Source: CAYXGE01 sp964464435
GTDB taxonomy: Bacteria; Pseudomonadota; Gammaproteobacteria; Burkholderiales; Methylophilaceae
Direction of reading: 5' to 3'
Assembly: GCA_964464435.1 (NCBI GenBank)
Contig: CAYXGE010000020.1
Span: 1 to 24,835, forward strand
DNA length: 24,835 nucleotides
The first letter of the stretch is position 1; every line of letters starts with the position of its first letter. Under the pieces are notes generated by a model that did not search any database, was not told where the DNA came from, and saw only the letters and a program-made list of their open reading frames with translations. A program made the translations under genes and the position numbers. This document shows, piece by piece, positions 1-7,608 of the stretch.

Positions 1-969
1 TTCTGTACGACGTTGTCTTTGATAGTCATGTCGAGACCACTCACTTTTAAGCATTTGCAAGAGACTAAGAAGTTGAGGGTATTTGCTTACGTGTTGGATT
101 TCATTAAATTTATCAAGTTGGTTATTTTCAGCATGAAAAATACCTAGCTCAATTTTGGCATTTATAAAGTCAATTTCCCAATAGCGGTTGCTCTCATATT
201 CATCTAATAGCCTTATGCGTTTAGCTGGTGCATCTGATGCTAAATCAACATAGAATAAATGTTTTTTAGGATGGTAATGATTGCTAAGTTTCAATGACTT
301 TTCCCAAACTTTAAGTAGATCCGCGACGATTTCCACTTCATATTTAGTCATAGTGGCATGGTCGAGCGCACCCATCATACAAGTGCTAATATAGAGGCCT
401 GTTAAATAGACTTCTGCTTCGTCTCGATATATTTGTATTGAGGCATTAGCAAAACCCTCACTTTCAGCCAAGCTGTAAAGTGCATGTAGTTCTTGCCAAG
501 CAGAGTCAATCGCAGGCAATTGTTGGTAGTGTCGCCACTTTGTCATCGAAATATTTGAACAAATAGCACGCCCAATCATCAGAGACAGCTGTGAAGACGG
601 AAACGGTGGGGCGCTATCTTTGGATTGTAAAAATTCAAGAATAAGTTTTCGGTAACAAGCACTTAGCTGACGGAAATAAAAAAATACCGTATTAGCTAAT
701 TTAAGCGCTAACTCTTCACGTAAAAAATCAAATTGAATAAATTGTTGATGAATGGTACTTAAACGCGCACGGTTTTCTTGGTCCGCAACGAGAGCTACTT
801 TGTATAACATTTCAGTTGTTGTTTGTGGACTTGAAATTAACGCACCAAGTTGTTCGGTACTTGCTTTTAAAGCTTGTACATCATCTAAATGCGCTAAATC
901 TTTAACCCATGCCAATGCATCAGGCTTGTTATCAGGGCTTTTTAGTAAAGACTTTAAAATGGATTTCAT
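1..969 (-). CDS. Partial unrecognised protein (5' part, runs off the left edge)
   Basis: An uninterrupted minus-strand frame starts with ATG at 969 and stays open for 323 codons to the left edge, so the C-terminus lies outside the window. An in-frame TAA lies a few codons upstream of the ATG, with no better start between them. The fragment begins MKSILKSLLKSPDNK, has no signal peptide or membrane segment, and looks like a soluble, mostly helical cytoplasmic protein rich in Leu, Gln and Tyr. The last visible residues (SRHDYQRQRR) are an Arg-rich stretch that resembles the start of a PilZ (c-di-GMP-binding) domain, but the diagnostic part would be outside the window, so this is only a guess. 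It is divergent from gltX across a 225-nt AT-rich gap. I do not recognise the family. The length of the open frame and its normal codon use make it a real gene; the function is unknown. Confidence 0.8.
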   Translation of the reverse strand, partial: MKSILKSLLKSPDNKPDALAWVKDLAHLDDVQALKASTEQLGALISSPQTTTEMLYKVALVADQENRARLSTIHQQFIQFDFLREELALKLANTVFFYFRQLSACYRKLILEFLQSKDSAPPFPSSQLSLMIGRAICSNISMTKWRHYQQLPAIDSAWQELHALYSLAESEGFANASIQIYRDEAEVYLTGLYISTCMMGALDHATMTKYEVEIVADLLKVWEKSLKLSNHYHPKKHLFYVDLASDAPAKRIRLLDEYESNRYWEIDFINAKIELGIFHAENNQLDKFNEIQHVSKYPQLLSLLQMLKSEWSRHDYQRQRRTE

Positions 970-1039
970 AAAATTGTTACGGTATTTTTATTATTTTATT
1001 AAGTAAATTGTAAATGTTAATTATTATTAAACAACAAGC

Positions 1040-1045
1040 ATTATA
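1040..1045 (-). promoter_or_regulatory. Candidate -10 box for the leftward gene
   Basis: Read on the minus strand this is a perfect TATAAT about 70 nt upstream of the ATG at 969. No good -35 hexamer is visible 16-18 nt upstream, so the assignment rests on the -10 and on its place in the 970-1194 divergent intergenic region. Confidence 0.3.
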
Positions 1046-1154
1046 AGCAATTAAGTTTTATAAAATAAGCAGTTCTTATACCAAATCAAAGAAAAAGTTT
1101 AGTTGTTATACATGAAATATTCATCATGCACGCAACTAGCCAATAAAACAAGCA

Positions 1155-1163
1155 TGGTAAAAT
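1155..1163 (+). promoter_or_regulatory. Candidate extended -10 promoter of gltX
   Basis: TGG followed by TAAAAT forms an extended -10 (TGn-TAAAAT); the -35 region is poor, as is common for extended -10 promoters. Transcription would begin near 1170, leaving a leader of about 25 nt before the gltX ATG at 1195. This argues against an upstream TTG at 1171 being the start codon. Confidence 0.4.
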
Positions 1164-1194
1164 CACACTTTTGACTCAAGAGAATATCCTATTT

Positions 1195-2583
1195 ATGGTG
1201 CGTACACGTTTTGCCCCTAGTCCAACTGGTTTTCTGCATATTGGTGGTGCACGCACTGCACTATTTTCGTGGGCGTATGCACAAAGACATGCAGGACAGT
1301 TTATTTTGAGAATTGAAGATACTGATGTTGCGCGCTCAACGCCAGAAGCGGTGCAAGCAATATTAGATGGTATGGCATGGTTAGGTCTGCAGCATGATGA
1401 AGGACCTTTTTATCAAATGCAACGCATGGATCAATATAAAAAAATGATCAATCAAATGCTTGATGAAGGACACGCCTATTACTGTTATTGTAGTAAAGAT
1501 GAGTTGGAAGCCATGCGTGAAAGCCAAATGCAACAGGGCTTAAAACCTAAATATGATGGTCGTTGGCGCCCAGAAGCCAATAAAGTCTTGCCGCCTGTGC
1601 CTGATGTTGCACCAGTGATAAGATTTAAAAATCCAACAACAGGCTCAGTAGTATGGAATGATTTGGTTAAAGGGCGCATAGAAATTTCAAATGAAGAGTT
1701 AGATGACTTGATTATTGCCCGTGCCGATGGTACGCCAACCTATAATTTTTGTGTGGTGGTGGATGATTGGGAAATGCAGATAACTCATGTCATTAGAGGC
1801 GATGATCATGTGAATAATACGCCGCGTCAAATTAACATGCTTAAGGCGCTTGGTGCAACAATCCCTCAATATGCGCATTTGTCGATGATTCTTGGCGATG
1901 ATGGACAAAAGCTCTCAAAGCGACATGGGGCAGTGTCAGTCATGCAATATCATGAAGATGGTTATTTGCCCGAAGCCGTACTTAATTATCTTGCACGATT
2001 GGGTTGGTCGCATGGAGATGATGAAATATTTTCTATGCAACAATTTTGTCAATGGTTTGATTTAGACCATATTACAGCTTCTGCGGCACAATTTAATACA
2101 GAAAAACTGAATTGGATTAATGCGCATTACATTAAACAAGCCAATCTTGATACTTTGGCTAAGGATATTCAACAACGTTTGCAAGCGATGCAGATCACCG
2201 TGACGGCTCAACCCAATCTTCAGGAGGTAATTGCGTTTTATCGTGAAAGAAGCCAAACACTCAATGAGCTTGCGCAAAGTATTGCATTTTTCTATCAAAA
2301 ACCAGTTATAGATGAAGTTGCCTATGCAAAACATATGACTGAAGATGTCATGAGCGTTTTAAAGGCGTTACGCATGCAATTAGAAAGTGCGGAATGGCAG
2401 GTTGAAACAATAGCGCATTTAATTAAAGCTACTGTTGAAACGCATCAGCTAAAATTTCCAAAAGTGGCAATGCCGCTGAGGGTGATGTTAACAGGTGGTG
2501 ATAAATCCCCAAGTATAGATATGATTATGGTGCTGCTTGGTAAAGCTGAGGTTTTAAAAAGGATTGATTCTTGCTTGACTTAA
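1195..2583 (+). CDS. gltX: Glutamate--tRNA ligase
   Basis: GluRS charges tRNA-Glu with glutamate in the cytoplasm using ATP (class I synthetase). The 462-residue protein has the expected length. The N-terminal Rossmann fold carries the HIGH-type motif HIGG at residues 15-18 in RFAPSPTGFLHIGGART, followed by RIEDTD. The KMSKS-type loop is KLSKR at residues 239-243, followed by a helical C-terminal anticodon-binding part. The insertion around CYCSKDELEAMRE and YDGRWR is typical of proteobacterial GluRS; only the first Cys pair of the usual zinc site is obvious. I chose ATG 1195 rather than the in-frame TTG 1171 because family members begin just before RTRFAPSPTG, and because a candidate promoter would place the transcript start at about 1170. 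The gene is followed by a 231-nt gap and then hfq, so it is probably its own transcription unit. Confidence 0.96.
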   Translation: MVRTRFAPSPTGFLHIGGARTALFSWAYAQRHAGQFILRIEDTDVARSTPEAVQAILDGMAWLGLQHDEGPFYQMQRMDQYKKMINQMLDEGHAYYCYCSKDELEAMRESQMQQGLKPKYDGRWRPEANKVLPPVPDVAPVIRFKNPTTGSVVWNDLVKGRIEISNEELDDLIIARADGTPTYNFCVVVDDWEMQITHVIRGDDHVNNTPRQINMLKALGATIPQYAHLSMILGDDGQKLSKRHGAVSVMQYHEDGYLPEAVLNYLARLGWSHGDDEIFSMQQFCQWFDLDHITASAAQFNTEKLNWINAHYIKQANLDTLAKDIQQRLQAMQITVTAQPNLQEVIAFYRERSQTLNELAQSIAFFYQKPVIDEVAYAKHMTEDVMSVLKALRMQLESAEWQVETIAHLIKATVETHQLKFPKVAMPLRVMLTGGDKSPSIDMIMVLLGKAEVLKRIDSCLT

Positions 2584-2640
2584 ATAAACATCATAGATTG
2601 GTTTAAGCGCTGCAAAATAATGTCGTAATAAATAATATTT

Positions 2641-2656
2641 AAGTTGGAACCAACTT
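2641..2656. repeat. Short perfect inverted repeat between gltX and hfq
   Basis: AAGTTGG-AA-CCAACTT is a 7-bp perfect palindrome with a 2-nt centre, 57 nt after the gltX stop and about 40 nt before a TATAAT box. No T-run follows on either strand, so it is a weak terminator at best and could equally be an operator or a chance palindrome. Confidence 0.35.
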
Positions 2657-2695
2657 GATTTAGTTGTATCACAACCTTACTAAAAATATGCGCGA

Positions 2696-2701
2696 TATAA
2701 T
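2696..2701 (+). promoter_or_regulatory. Candidate -10 box for the hfq operon
   Basis: Perfect TATAAT in the gltX-hfq gap. No convincing -35 lies 16-18 nt upstream. If used, the hfq mRNA would carry a leader of roughly 105 nt. A second weak candidate (TTGATT at 2737-2742) lies closer to the gene. Confidence 0.35.
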
Positions 2702-2814
2702 CTGCATAAACGCTTTAAAAGTCTAGTAATTTAGGCTTGATTGCAGTAAAGTTAATAAATGTAAATTTGGGGTTGTGCTGGGAACCAAATCACTAATAAC
2801 TAAGGAGTTAAAAA

Positions 2815-3054
2815 ATGAATGCAAAAGGACAAATGCTACAAGATCCTTTCTTGAATGCGCTACGTAAGGAGCACATCCCTGTCTCGATCTATCTAGTGAA
2901 CGGAATTAAGTTACAAGGTCAGGTAGATTCTTTTGATCAATATGTCATCTTGCTTAAAAATACCGTTACGCAAATGGTTTATAAACATGCTATTTCAACG
3001 ATTGTGCCAGCTAAAGCGGTAAGCATGCCTCATGGAAGCGATGCTGAGGAATAA
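2815..3054 (+). CDS. hfq: RNA chaperone Hfq
   Basis: Hfq forms a hexameric Sm-like ring that pairs small RNAs with mRNAs and influences translation and RNA decay. The 79-residue protein shows the whole Sm core: the N-terminal helix (LQDPFLNALRKEHIPVSIYL), the Sm1 segment (NGIKLQGQVDSFDQYVILLKN), and the Sm2 motif YKHAIST with its conserved Lys-His pair. The C-terminal tail is short and acidic (HGSDAEE), as in other betaproteobacteria. A strong ribosome-binding site (AAGGAG, 7 nt before the ATG) sets the start. It is the first gene of the hfq-hflX-hflK-hflC series; hflX begins 61 nt downstream. Confidence 0.97.
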   Translation: MNAKGQMLQDPFLNALRKEHIPVSIYLVNGIKLQGQVDSFDQYVILLKNTVTQMVYKHAISTIVPAKAVSMPHGSDAEE

Positions 3055-3115
3055 TTGCAGCAAGTAGCATGTTCTAAAGGTGCATTAAGCACGCAAGATT
3101 TTTACAAGGCAAGTC

Positions 3116-4243
3116 ATGTTTGATAGACCAAGCGGCGGTGATGCTGCAATCTTGGTAAGTCTTGATTTTGGCGAAACAGACTATGAAGAAAGTACAGATG
3201 AGTTAAGACGTCTAGTACTTTCGTCTGGTATGCAAATACGTCAAATCTTGCAGTCGCGGCGAGCAAAGCCAGATGCAAAGTATTTTGTAGGCTCAGGCAA
3301 AGCTGATGAAATTAAAGTTTTGCTAGAGACCATACAGGCAAAAGTTGTGGTGTTTAATCATGACTTAAGTCCATCACAACAACGCAATTTAGAACAGCTA
3401 TTGCAATGCCATGTGATGGATAGAACAGGGCTGATTCTTAAAATTTTTGCGCAACGCGCGCAAAGTCACGAAGGTAAGTTGCAGGTCGAGCTTGCCCAAC
3501 TTGAGCATATCTCTACGCGTTTAGTCCGAGGGTGGACACACCTTGAACGGCAAAAAGGTGGTATTGGTATGCGTGGTGGACCGGGTGAAACGCAGCTTGA
3601 GCTTGATAGACGTATGTTGCGAATTCGCGTTAAGCAGTTACGCGAAAAGCTTGATAAATTAAAAAAACAACGTGGCATGCAACGGCGCTCTCGTAAGCGC
3701 TCAAACGTGATGATGGTGTCCTTGGTTGGCTACACCAATGCAGGGAAATCTACCCTATTTAATCGTTTGACTCAATCACAAGTGCTAGCGGCTGATCAAT
3801 TGTTTGCTACCCTAGATACTACTTCAAGAAAACTATATGTGCCGAACGCTGGTGCAATTGTGATGTCAGATACTGTAGGTTTTATTAAACAATTGCCCCA
3901 CGCGCTAGTTGAAGCATTTGGCGCAACCTTAGAAGAAGCCGTGCAAGCAGATTTATTGTTACACATTGTGGATGCGGCTAGTCCAAATCGTGATGAGCAA
4001 ATCGCCCAAGTTGAAAAAGTATTGGCAGAAATTGGTGCATCAACAGTGCCTCAAGTATTAGTAATGAATCAGATTGACCGTATTGGACTTGAGGCAGGTA
4101 TGGAGCGTGATGAATATGGTAGAATTAGCAAAGTAAGAATTTCAGCAGTCACAGGTGAAGGTTTGGAGTACATAAACCTCGTGCTTGTTGAGCACTATGA
4201 ACGTATGAGGCAGTTCTTAACAGAAGCCAGTGCATATGCTTAA
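3116..4243 (+). CDS. hflX: Ribosome-associated GTPase HflX
   Basis: HflX binds the 50S subunit and rescues or splits stalled ribosomes in a GTP-dependent way, for example after heat stress. The 375-residue protein has the N-terminal HflX domain (residues about 1-130, with KYFVGSGKADEI), the conserved Gly-rich linker GGIGMRGGPGETQLELDRR, a coiled-coil stretch rich in Lys/Arg, and a C-terminal G domain. The G domain shows G1 GYTNAGKS at residues 205-212, a conserved Thr segment (DTTSRKL), G3 DTVGF and G4 NQID. The length is close to the family norm, with a short C-terminal extension only. The ribosome-binding site is modest. The gene lies between hfq and hflK, the standard proteobacterial order, and is probably cotranscribed with them. 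Confidence 0.96.
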   Translation: MFDRPSGGDAAILVSLDFGETDYEESTDELRRLVLSSGMQIRQILQSRRAKPDAKYFVGSGKADEIKVLLETIQAKVVVFNHDLSPSQQRNLEQLLQCHVMDRTGLILKIFAQRAQSHEGKLQVELAQLEHISTRLVRGWTHLERQKGGIGMRGGPGETQLELDRRMLRIRVKQLREKLDKLKKQRGMQRRSRKRSNVMMVSLVGYTNAGKSTLFNRLTQSQVLAADQLFATLDTTSRKLYVPNAGAIVMSDTVGFIKQLPHALVEAFGATLEEAVQADLLLHIVDAASPNRDEQIAQVEKVLAEIGASTVPQVLVMNQIDRIGLEAGMERDEYGRISKVRISAVTGEGLEYINLVLVEHYERMRQFLTEASAYA

Positions 4244-4310
4244 AGCACTAATACCAAGGTTTCATGTGGCAAGAAAAAAGCGTTAAATAATCAAATTTTC
4301 GGAGTGATGT

Positions 4311-5495
4311 ATGGCTAATGACCCTGGTTGGGGTAACCGCAATGATGGCGGACCGCCTGATTTAGATGAAATATTTAAAAATATCAGTCGTAAATTAAAC
4401 ACAATGTTTGGCGGTAAAGGTGGCGGAAATAATGCGCCAAACTCAGACATAGAAATGCCGACAATGGGTATTTTTCCAATTGTCACACTTATTTTATTGG
4501 TGTGGATAGCAACTGGCTTTTACATTGTCGACCAAGGTTCGCGAGGCGTGGTATTGCGATTTGGTGACCATGTTGAAACAACGCAACCAGGTCCACGCTG
4601 GCACTTACCATACCCTATTGAAACCGTAGAGGTTGTGGTGATGGAGCAAGTGCGTACCATAGAAGTTGGCTATCGTTCTTCTGAAGGCGGCGTTGGCAAA
4701 TCCAAAGAGTCACGTGAATCTCTGATGTTAACAGATGATGAAAACATTATTGATTTGCAATTTGCCGTGCAATACAACTTGAAAAGTGTAGAAGATGCGG
4801 CATTTAATAATCGCGAAACTGAGAACTCAGTGCGTGGTGTTGCAGAAACTGCAATTCGCGAAATCGTAGGCAAAAGCAAAATGGACTTTGCTTTGTATGA
4901 AGGCCGTGAAGAGATTGCTATCAAAGCCAGAGAATTAATGCAAAAAGTATTAGATCGTTATCAATCAGGCATTAATATTGTAAGCGTGACCATGCAAAGT
5001 GCACAGCCGCCTGAACAAGTACAGGCAGCTTTTGATGATGCTGTAAAAGCTGGTCAGGACTTAGAACGCCAAAAAAATGAAGGCCAAGCCTATGCAAACG
5101 ATGTAATTCCAAAGGCGCGTGGTACCGCATCGCGTTTGCTAGAAGAAGCTGCAGGTTACAAATTACGTGTAGAAAATGAAGCTACAGGTAACGCAAGCCG
5201 ATTTGAACAAGTATTAGCACAATATAACAAAGCACCAGAAGTGACGCGTCAACGTTTATTTTTAGATGCGCAAGAGCAAATAATGTCTAGCGTCAGCAAA
5301 GTAGTGGTTGATCAAAAAGGTGGAAACAGCCTGCTGTATTTACCCTTAGATAAATTGTTGGCGGCTTCAGCGGCTAATCCATCAACTACGGCTGAGAGTG
5401 CCCAGCCAGTTGCCCCTGCCAACGCACCTATGGGCGCAACAGAAGTAGAACGTTCACGTGATGCTTTTAGAAGCCGTGACCGAGAAAGTAGATAG
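4311..5495 (+). CDS. hflK: FtsH protease modulator HflK
   Basis: HflK is a stomatin/prohibitin-family inner-membrane protein that forms a large cage with HflC around the FtsH protease and limits its degradation of membrane substrates. The 394-residue protein begins with a Gly/Asn/Asp-rich cytoplasmic tail (GWGNRNDGGPPDLDEIF, then GGKGGGNN). One transmembrane helix follows at residues about 53-73, then the SPFH/band-7 domain from YIVDQGSRGVVLRFG, and a long Glu/Ala-rich coiled coil. The C-terminal end is a low-complexity Ala/Pro then Arg/Asp/Ser tail, which is normal for HflK. GGAG before the ATG supports the start. The stop codon directly abuts the hflC translation start region (9 nt between the stop and the hflC ATG), so the two partners are probably translationally coupled. 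Confidence 0.96.
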   Translation: MANDPGWGNRNDGGPPDLDEIFKNISRKLNTMFGGKGGGNNAPNSDIEMPTMGIFPIVTLILLVWIATGFYIVDQGSRGVVLRFGDHVETTQPGPRWHLPYPIETVEVVVMEQVRTIEVGYRSSEGGVGKSKESRESLMLTDDENIIDLQFAVQYNLKSVEDAAFNNRETENSVRGVAETAIREIVGKSKMDFALYEGREEIAIKARELMQKVLDRYQSGINIVSVTMQSAQPPEQVQAAFDDAVKAGQDLERQKNEGQAYANDVIPKARGTASRLLEEAAGYKLRVENEATGNASRFEQVLAQYNKAPEVTRQRLFLDAQEQIMSSVSKVVVDQKGGNSLLYLPLDKLLAASAANPSTTAESAQPVAPANAPMGATEVERSRDAFRSRDRESR

Positions 5496-5504
5496 GTGAC
5501 CACG

Positions 5505-6392
5505 ATGAATCAATCCATGTTTAAAAATGTAGGTACGGTATTGTTAGTTTTATTAATACTGTTGATATTAATTAGCTTTGCTACTTTTACCGTTGACCAA
5601 CGCCAATTTGCCTTGGTGCAACGTTTGGGTGAAATTGTTTCAGTTAAAAAACAACCTGGCTTATATTTCAAAGTACCGTTAGTGGATAACGTACGTTATT
5701 TTGATAATCGCATTTTGACTTTAAACTCAGACGACCCAGAGCGATTTATCACCAGTGAAAAGAAAAATGTACTGGTAGACTCTTTTGTAAAATGGCGCAT
5801 TGTTGACCCAGCTAAGTATTACGTTTCTGTTAAAGGCGATGAGCAAGCCGCCGAAAGAAGATTGAGCCAAACCGTGAATGCTGGTTTACGCGATGAGTTT
5901 GGTAAGCGCACTATTCACGACGTGGTATCTGGTGAGCGTGGGCAAATTATGGAAATTTTACGCCAAAGTGCTGACAAAGAATCACGTCAAATGGGCATTC
6001 AAGTGTTAGATGTGCGTTTAAAGCGTGTTGATTTGCCGCAAGAGGTGAGTGAGTCCGTGTATCAGCGCATGGAAGCCGAACGTAAACGTGTGGCCAATGA
6101 ACTGCGTTCACAAGGTGCTGGTGCCGCAGAAAAAATCAGAGCAGATGCTGAAAAGCAACGCGAAGTAATTGTTGCGGAAGCCTTCAGAGAAGCGCAAAAA
6201 ATTAAAGGTGCGGGCGATGCTAAGGCTGCAGAAATCTATGCTAATGCCTATGGAAAAAACCCTGAGTTTTATGCGTTTTACCGCAGCTTAGAAGCCTACA
6301 AAAATAGCTTTAGAAATAAAAGTGATGTCATGGTGTTAGAGCCTAACTCTGACTTTTTCAAATACATGCGCGATGCCAATGGCCGCAAATGA
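5505..6392 (+). CDS. hflC: FtsH protease modulator HflC
   Basis: HflC is the partner of HflK in the periplasm-facing HflKC complex that regulates FtsH. From ATG 5505 it is 295 residues, with an N-terminal transmembrane helix at residues about 9-27 (VGTVLLVLLILLILISF), the band-7 domain beginning at TVDQRQFALVQRLGE, and an Ala/Glu/Lys-rich helical region (QREVIVAEAFREAQKIKG) with the conserved FYRSLEAYK segment near the end. A GTG at 5496, directly after the hflK stop, would add three residues. I prefer ATG 5505 because AGGTGA at 5494-5499 is then a well-placed ribosome-binding site, and because the family begins near MNQ/MKS followed at once by the hydrophobic helix. Confidence 0.95.
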   Translation: MNQSMFKNVGTVLLVLLILLILISFATFTVDQRQFALVQRLGEIVSVKKQPGLYFKVPLVDNVRYFDNRILTLNSDDPERFITSEKKNVLVDSFVKWRIVDPAKYYVSVKGDEQAAERRLSQTVNAGLRDEFGKRTIHDVVSGERGQIMEILRQSADKESRQMGIQVLDVRLKRVDLPQEVSESVYQRMEAERKRVANELRSQGAGAAEKIRADAEKQREVIVAEAFREAQKIKGAGDAKAAEIYANAYGKNPEFYAFYRSLEAYKNSFRNKSDVMVLEPNSDFFKYMRDANGRK

Positions 6393-6404
6393 ATTTAATC
6401 CATC

Positions 6405-6587
6405 ATGAACACACTGTTGCTTGCCTTAGGACTAATGTTAGTATTTGAAGGCGTGCTACCACTTATTGCACCTACTGCATGGCGGCAAACATTTGAGCGT
6501 TTATTACAGCTCAATGATGGTCAACTTCGTTTTGTTGGCATTGCCTCAATGTTAATAGGTTTACTTATTGTTATATTGGCAAGTTAA
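6405..6587 (+). CDS. DUF2065 small membrane protein (YjeT family)
   Basis: This 60-residue protein consists of two transmembrane helices (about residues 3-23 and 41-59) joined by a short basic/polar loop (TAWRQTFERLLQLNDGQLRF). This is the full architecture of the DUF2065/YjeT family, whose role is unknown. In many beta- and gammaproteobacteria it lies directly after hflC, as here (12 nt gap), and before hisZ or purA. Its stop is only 2 nt before the hisZ ATG, so the two are surely on one message. The conserved position suggests, without proof, a link to the HflKC/FtsH membrane complex. Confidence 0.88.
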   Translation: MNTLLLALGLMLVFEGVLPLIAPTAWRQTFERLLQLNDGQLRFVGIASMLIGLLIVILAS

Positions 6588-6589
6588 CC

Positions 6590-7547
6590 ATGCGAAATTG
6601 GCTATTACCCGAATATATTGAAGATGTATTGCCCGCTGAAGCGGCACGAATTGAGCAATTTCGTAGAAATTTGCTCGATTTATTTCGTGTACATGGCTAT
6701 CAGTTTGTGATGCCTCCTATGTTGGAGTATTTAGAGTCTTTAATTACAGGCGTGGGGCACGACTTAGACTTGGCAACGTTTAAAGTGGTAGATCAACTCA
6801 CTGGTCGTTTAATGGGCTTACGTGCTGATATTACGCCACAAGCAGCGCGTATTGATGCGCATATGTTGGGGCATCAAGGTGTCACACGTCTTTGCTATGC
6901 AGGTGATGTATTACGTACAAACCCAGATGGGTTAGCACGTTCAAGACAGCCTTTGCAAGTTGGTGCAGAGCTATATGGTCACGCTAGCATTGAAAGTGAT
7001 ATTGAAATTCAATGCTTGATGGTAAAAGCATTGCAGTTGGTTGGTATTTCACAACTACAAATTGACTTTAATCATGTTGAAATTTTCAGCACCTTAGTGC
7101 AAGGTNNNNNNNNNNNNNNNNNNNNNNNNNNNNNNNNNNNNNNNNNNNNNNNNNNNNNNNNNNNNNNNNNNNNNNNNNNNNNNNNNNNNNNNNNNNNNNN
7201 NNNNNGCGGCTTATGCGCAAGGATATTCAGGCCCATTAGCATTAGGTGGACGTTATGACGAAGTAGGTGTGGCTTTTGGTCGCGCTAGACCAGCTACGGG
7301 TTTTAGTATTGATTTGCGTGGCATCGTCACTGCCTTGCCACCTGCGGAATTAGGCAAGGGCATACTTGCACCTAATGACATGGATACAGAATTGCTAAAA
7401 ATAATAGATAGTTTAAGAACACAAGGGCATGTAGTGGTGACAGCACTACCTGGACACGAGGCCTATTTAAACGAACTGAACTGTGACCGTAAGCTAGAAA
7501 AAAAAGATGGTCAATGGCAAGTGGTCAATGCACCAACGCTTGGTTAG
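6590..7547 (+). CDS. hisZ: ATP phosphoribosyltransferase regulatory subunit HisZ (interrupted by an assembly gap)
   Basis: HisZ is a catalytically inactive HisRS-like paralogue that binds short-form HisG and makes the first step of histidine synthesis feedback-sensitive. The first 172 residues (from MRNWLLPEYIEDVLPAEA, with LRADITPQAARI and LCYAGDVLR) are intact up to a 100-N run. The sequence resumes at 7206 with AAYAQGYSGPLALGGRYDEV and the HisZ signature AFGRARPATGFSIDLRG, and ends at the stop codon at 7547. About 285 residues are visible, against a usual length near 385, so about 100 residues are hidden. The two flanks are each in frame up to the gap edge, but 100 is not a multiple of three. 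The gene is therefore broken only by the placeholder, and the true gap should be a multiple of 3 nt, around 300 nt. hisG is not in the window. Confidence 0.94.
7106..7205. other. Assembly gap of exactly 100 N inside hisZ
   Basis: A run of exactly 100 N, the usual placeholder for a scaffold gap of unknown size. It interrupts hisZ; comparison with the family length suggests about 300 real bases are missing. Confidence 0.98.
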
Positions 7548-7608
7548 TTGCATGGTTTGAATAGATAGTGATAAATCCATATATTTAATTTCCATTTAGA
7601 GTAAATTC

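Noticed and set aside
752..1006. Plus-strand open frame of 84 codons at the left
   Set aside because: It is antisense to the 323-codon partial gene, which has better coding character; no recognisable features and a poor start.
1171..1194. TTG start 8 codons upstream for gltX
   Set aside because: It would coincide with the predicted transcription start, and GluRS proteins start just before RTRFAPSPTG; ATG 1195 fits better.
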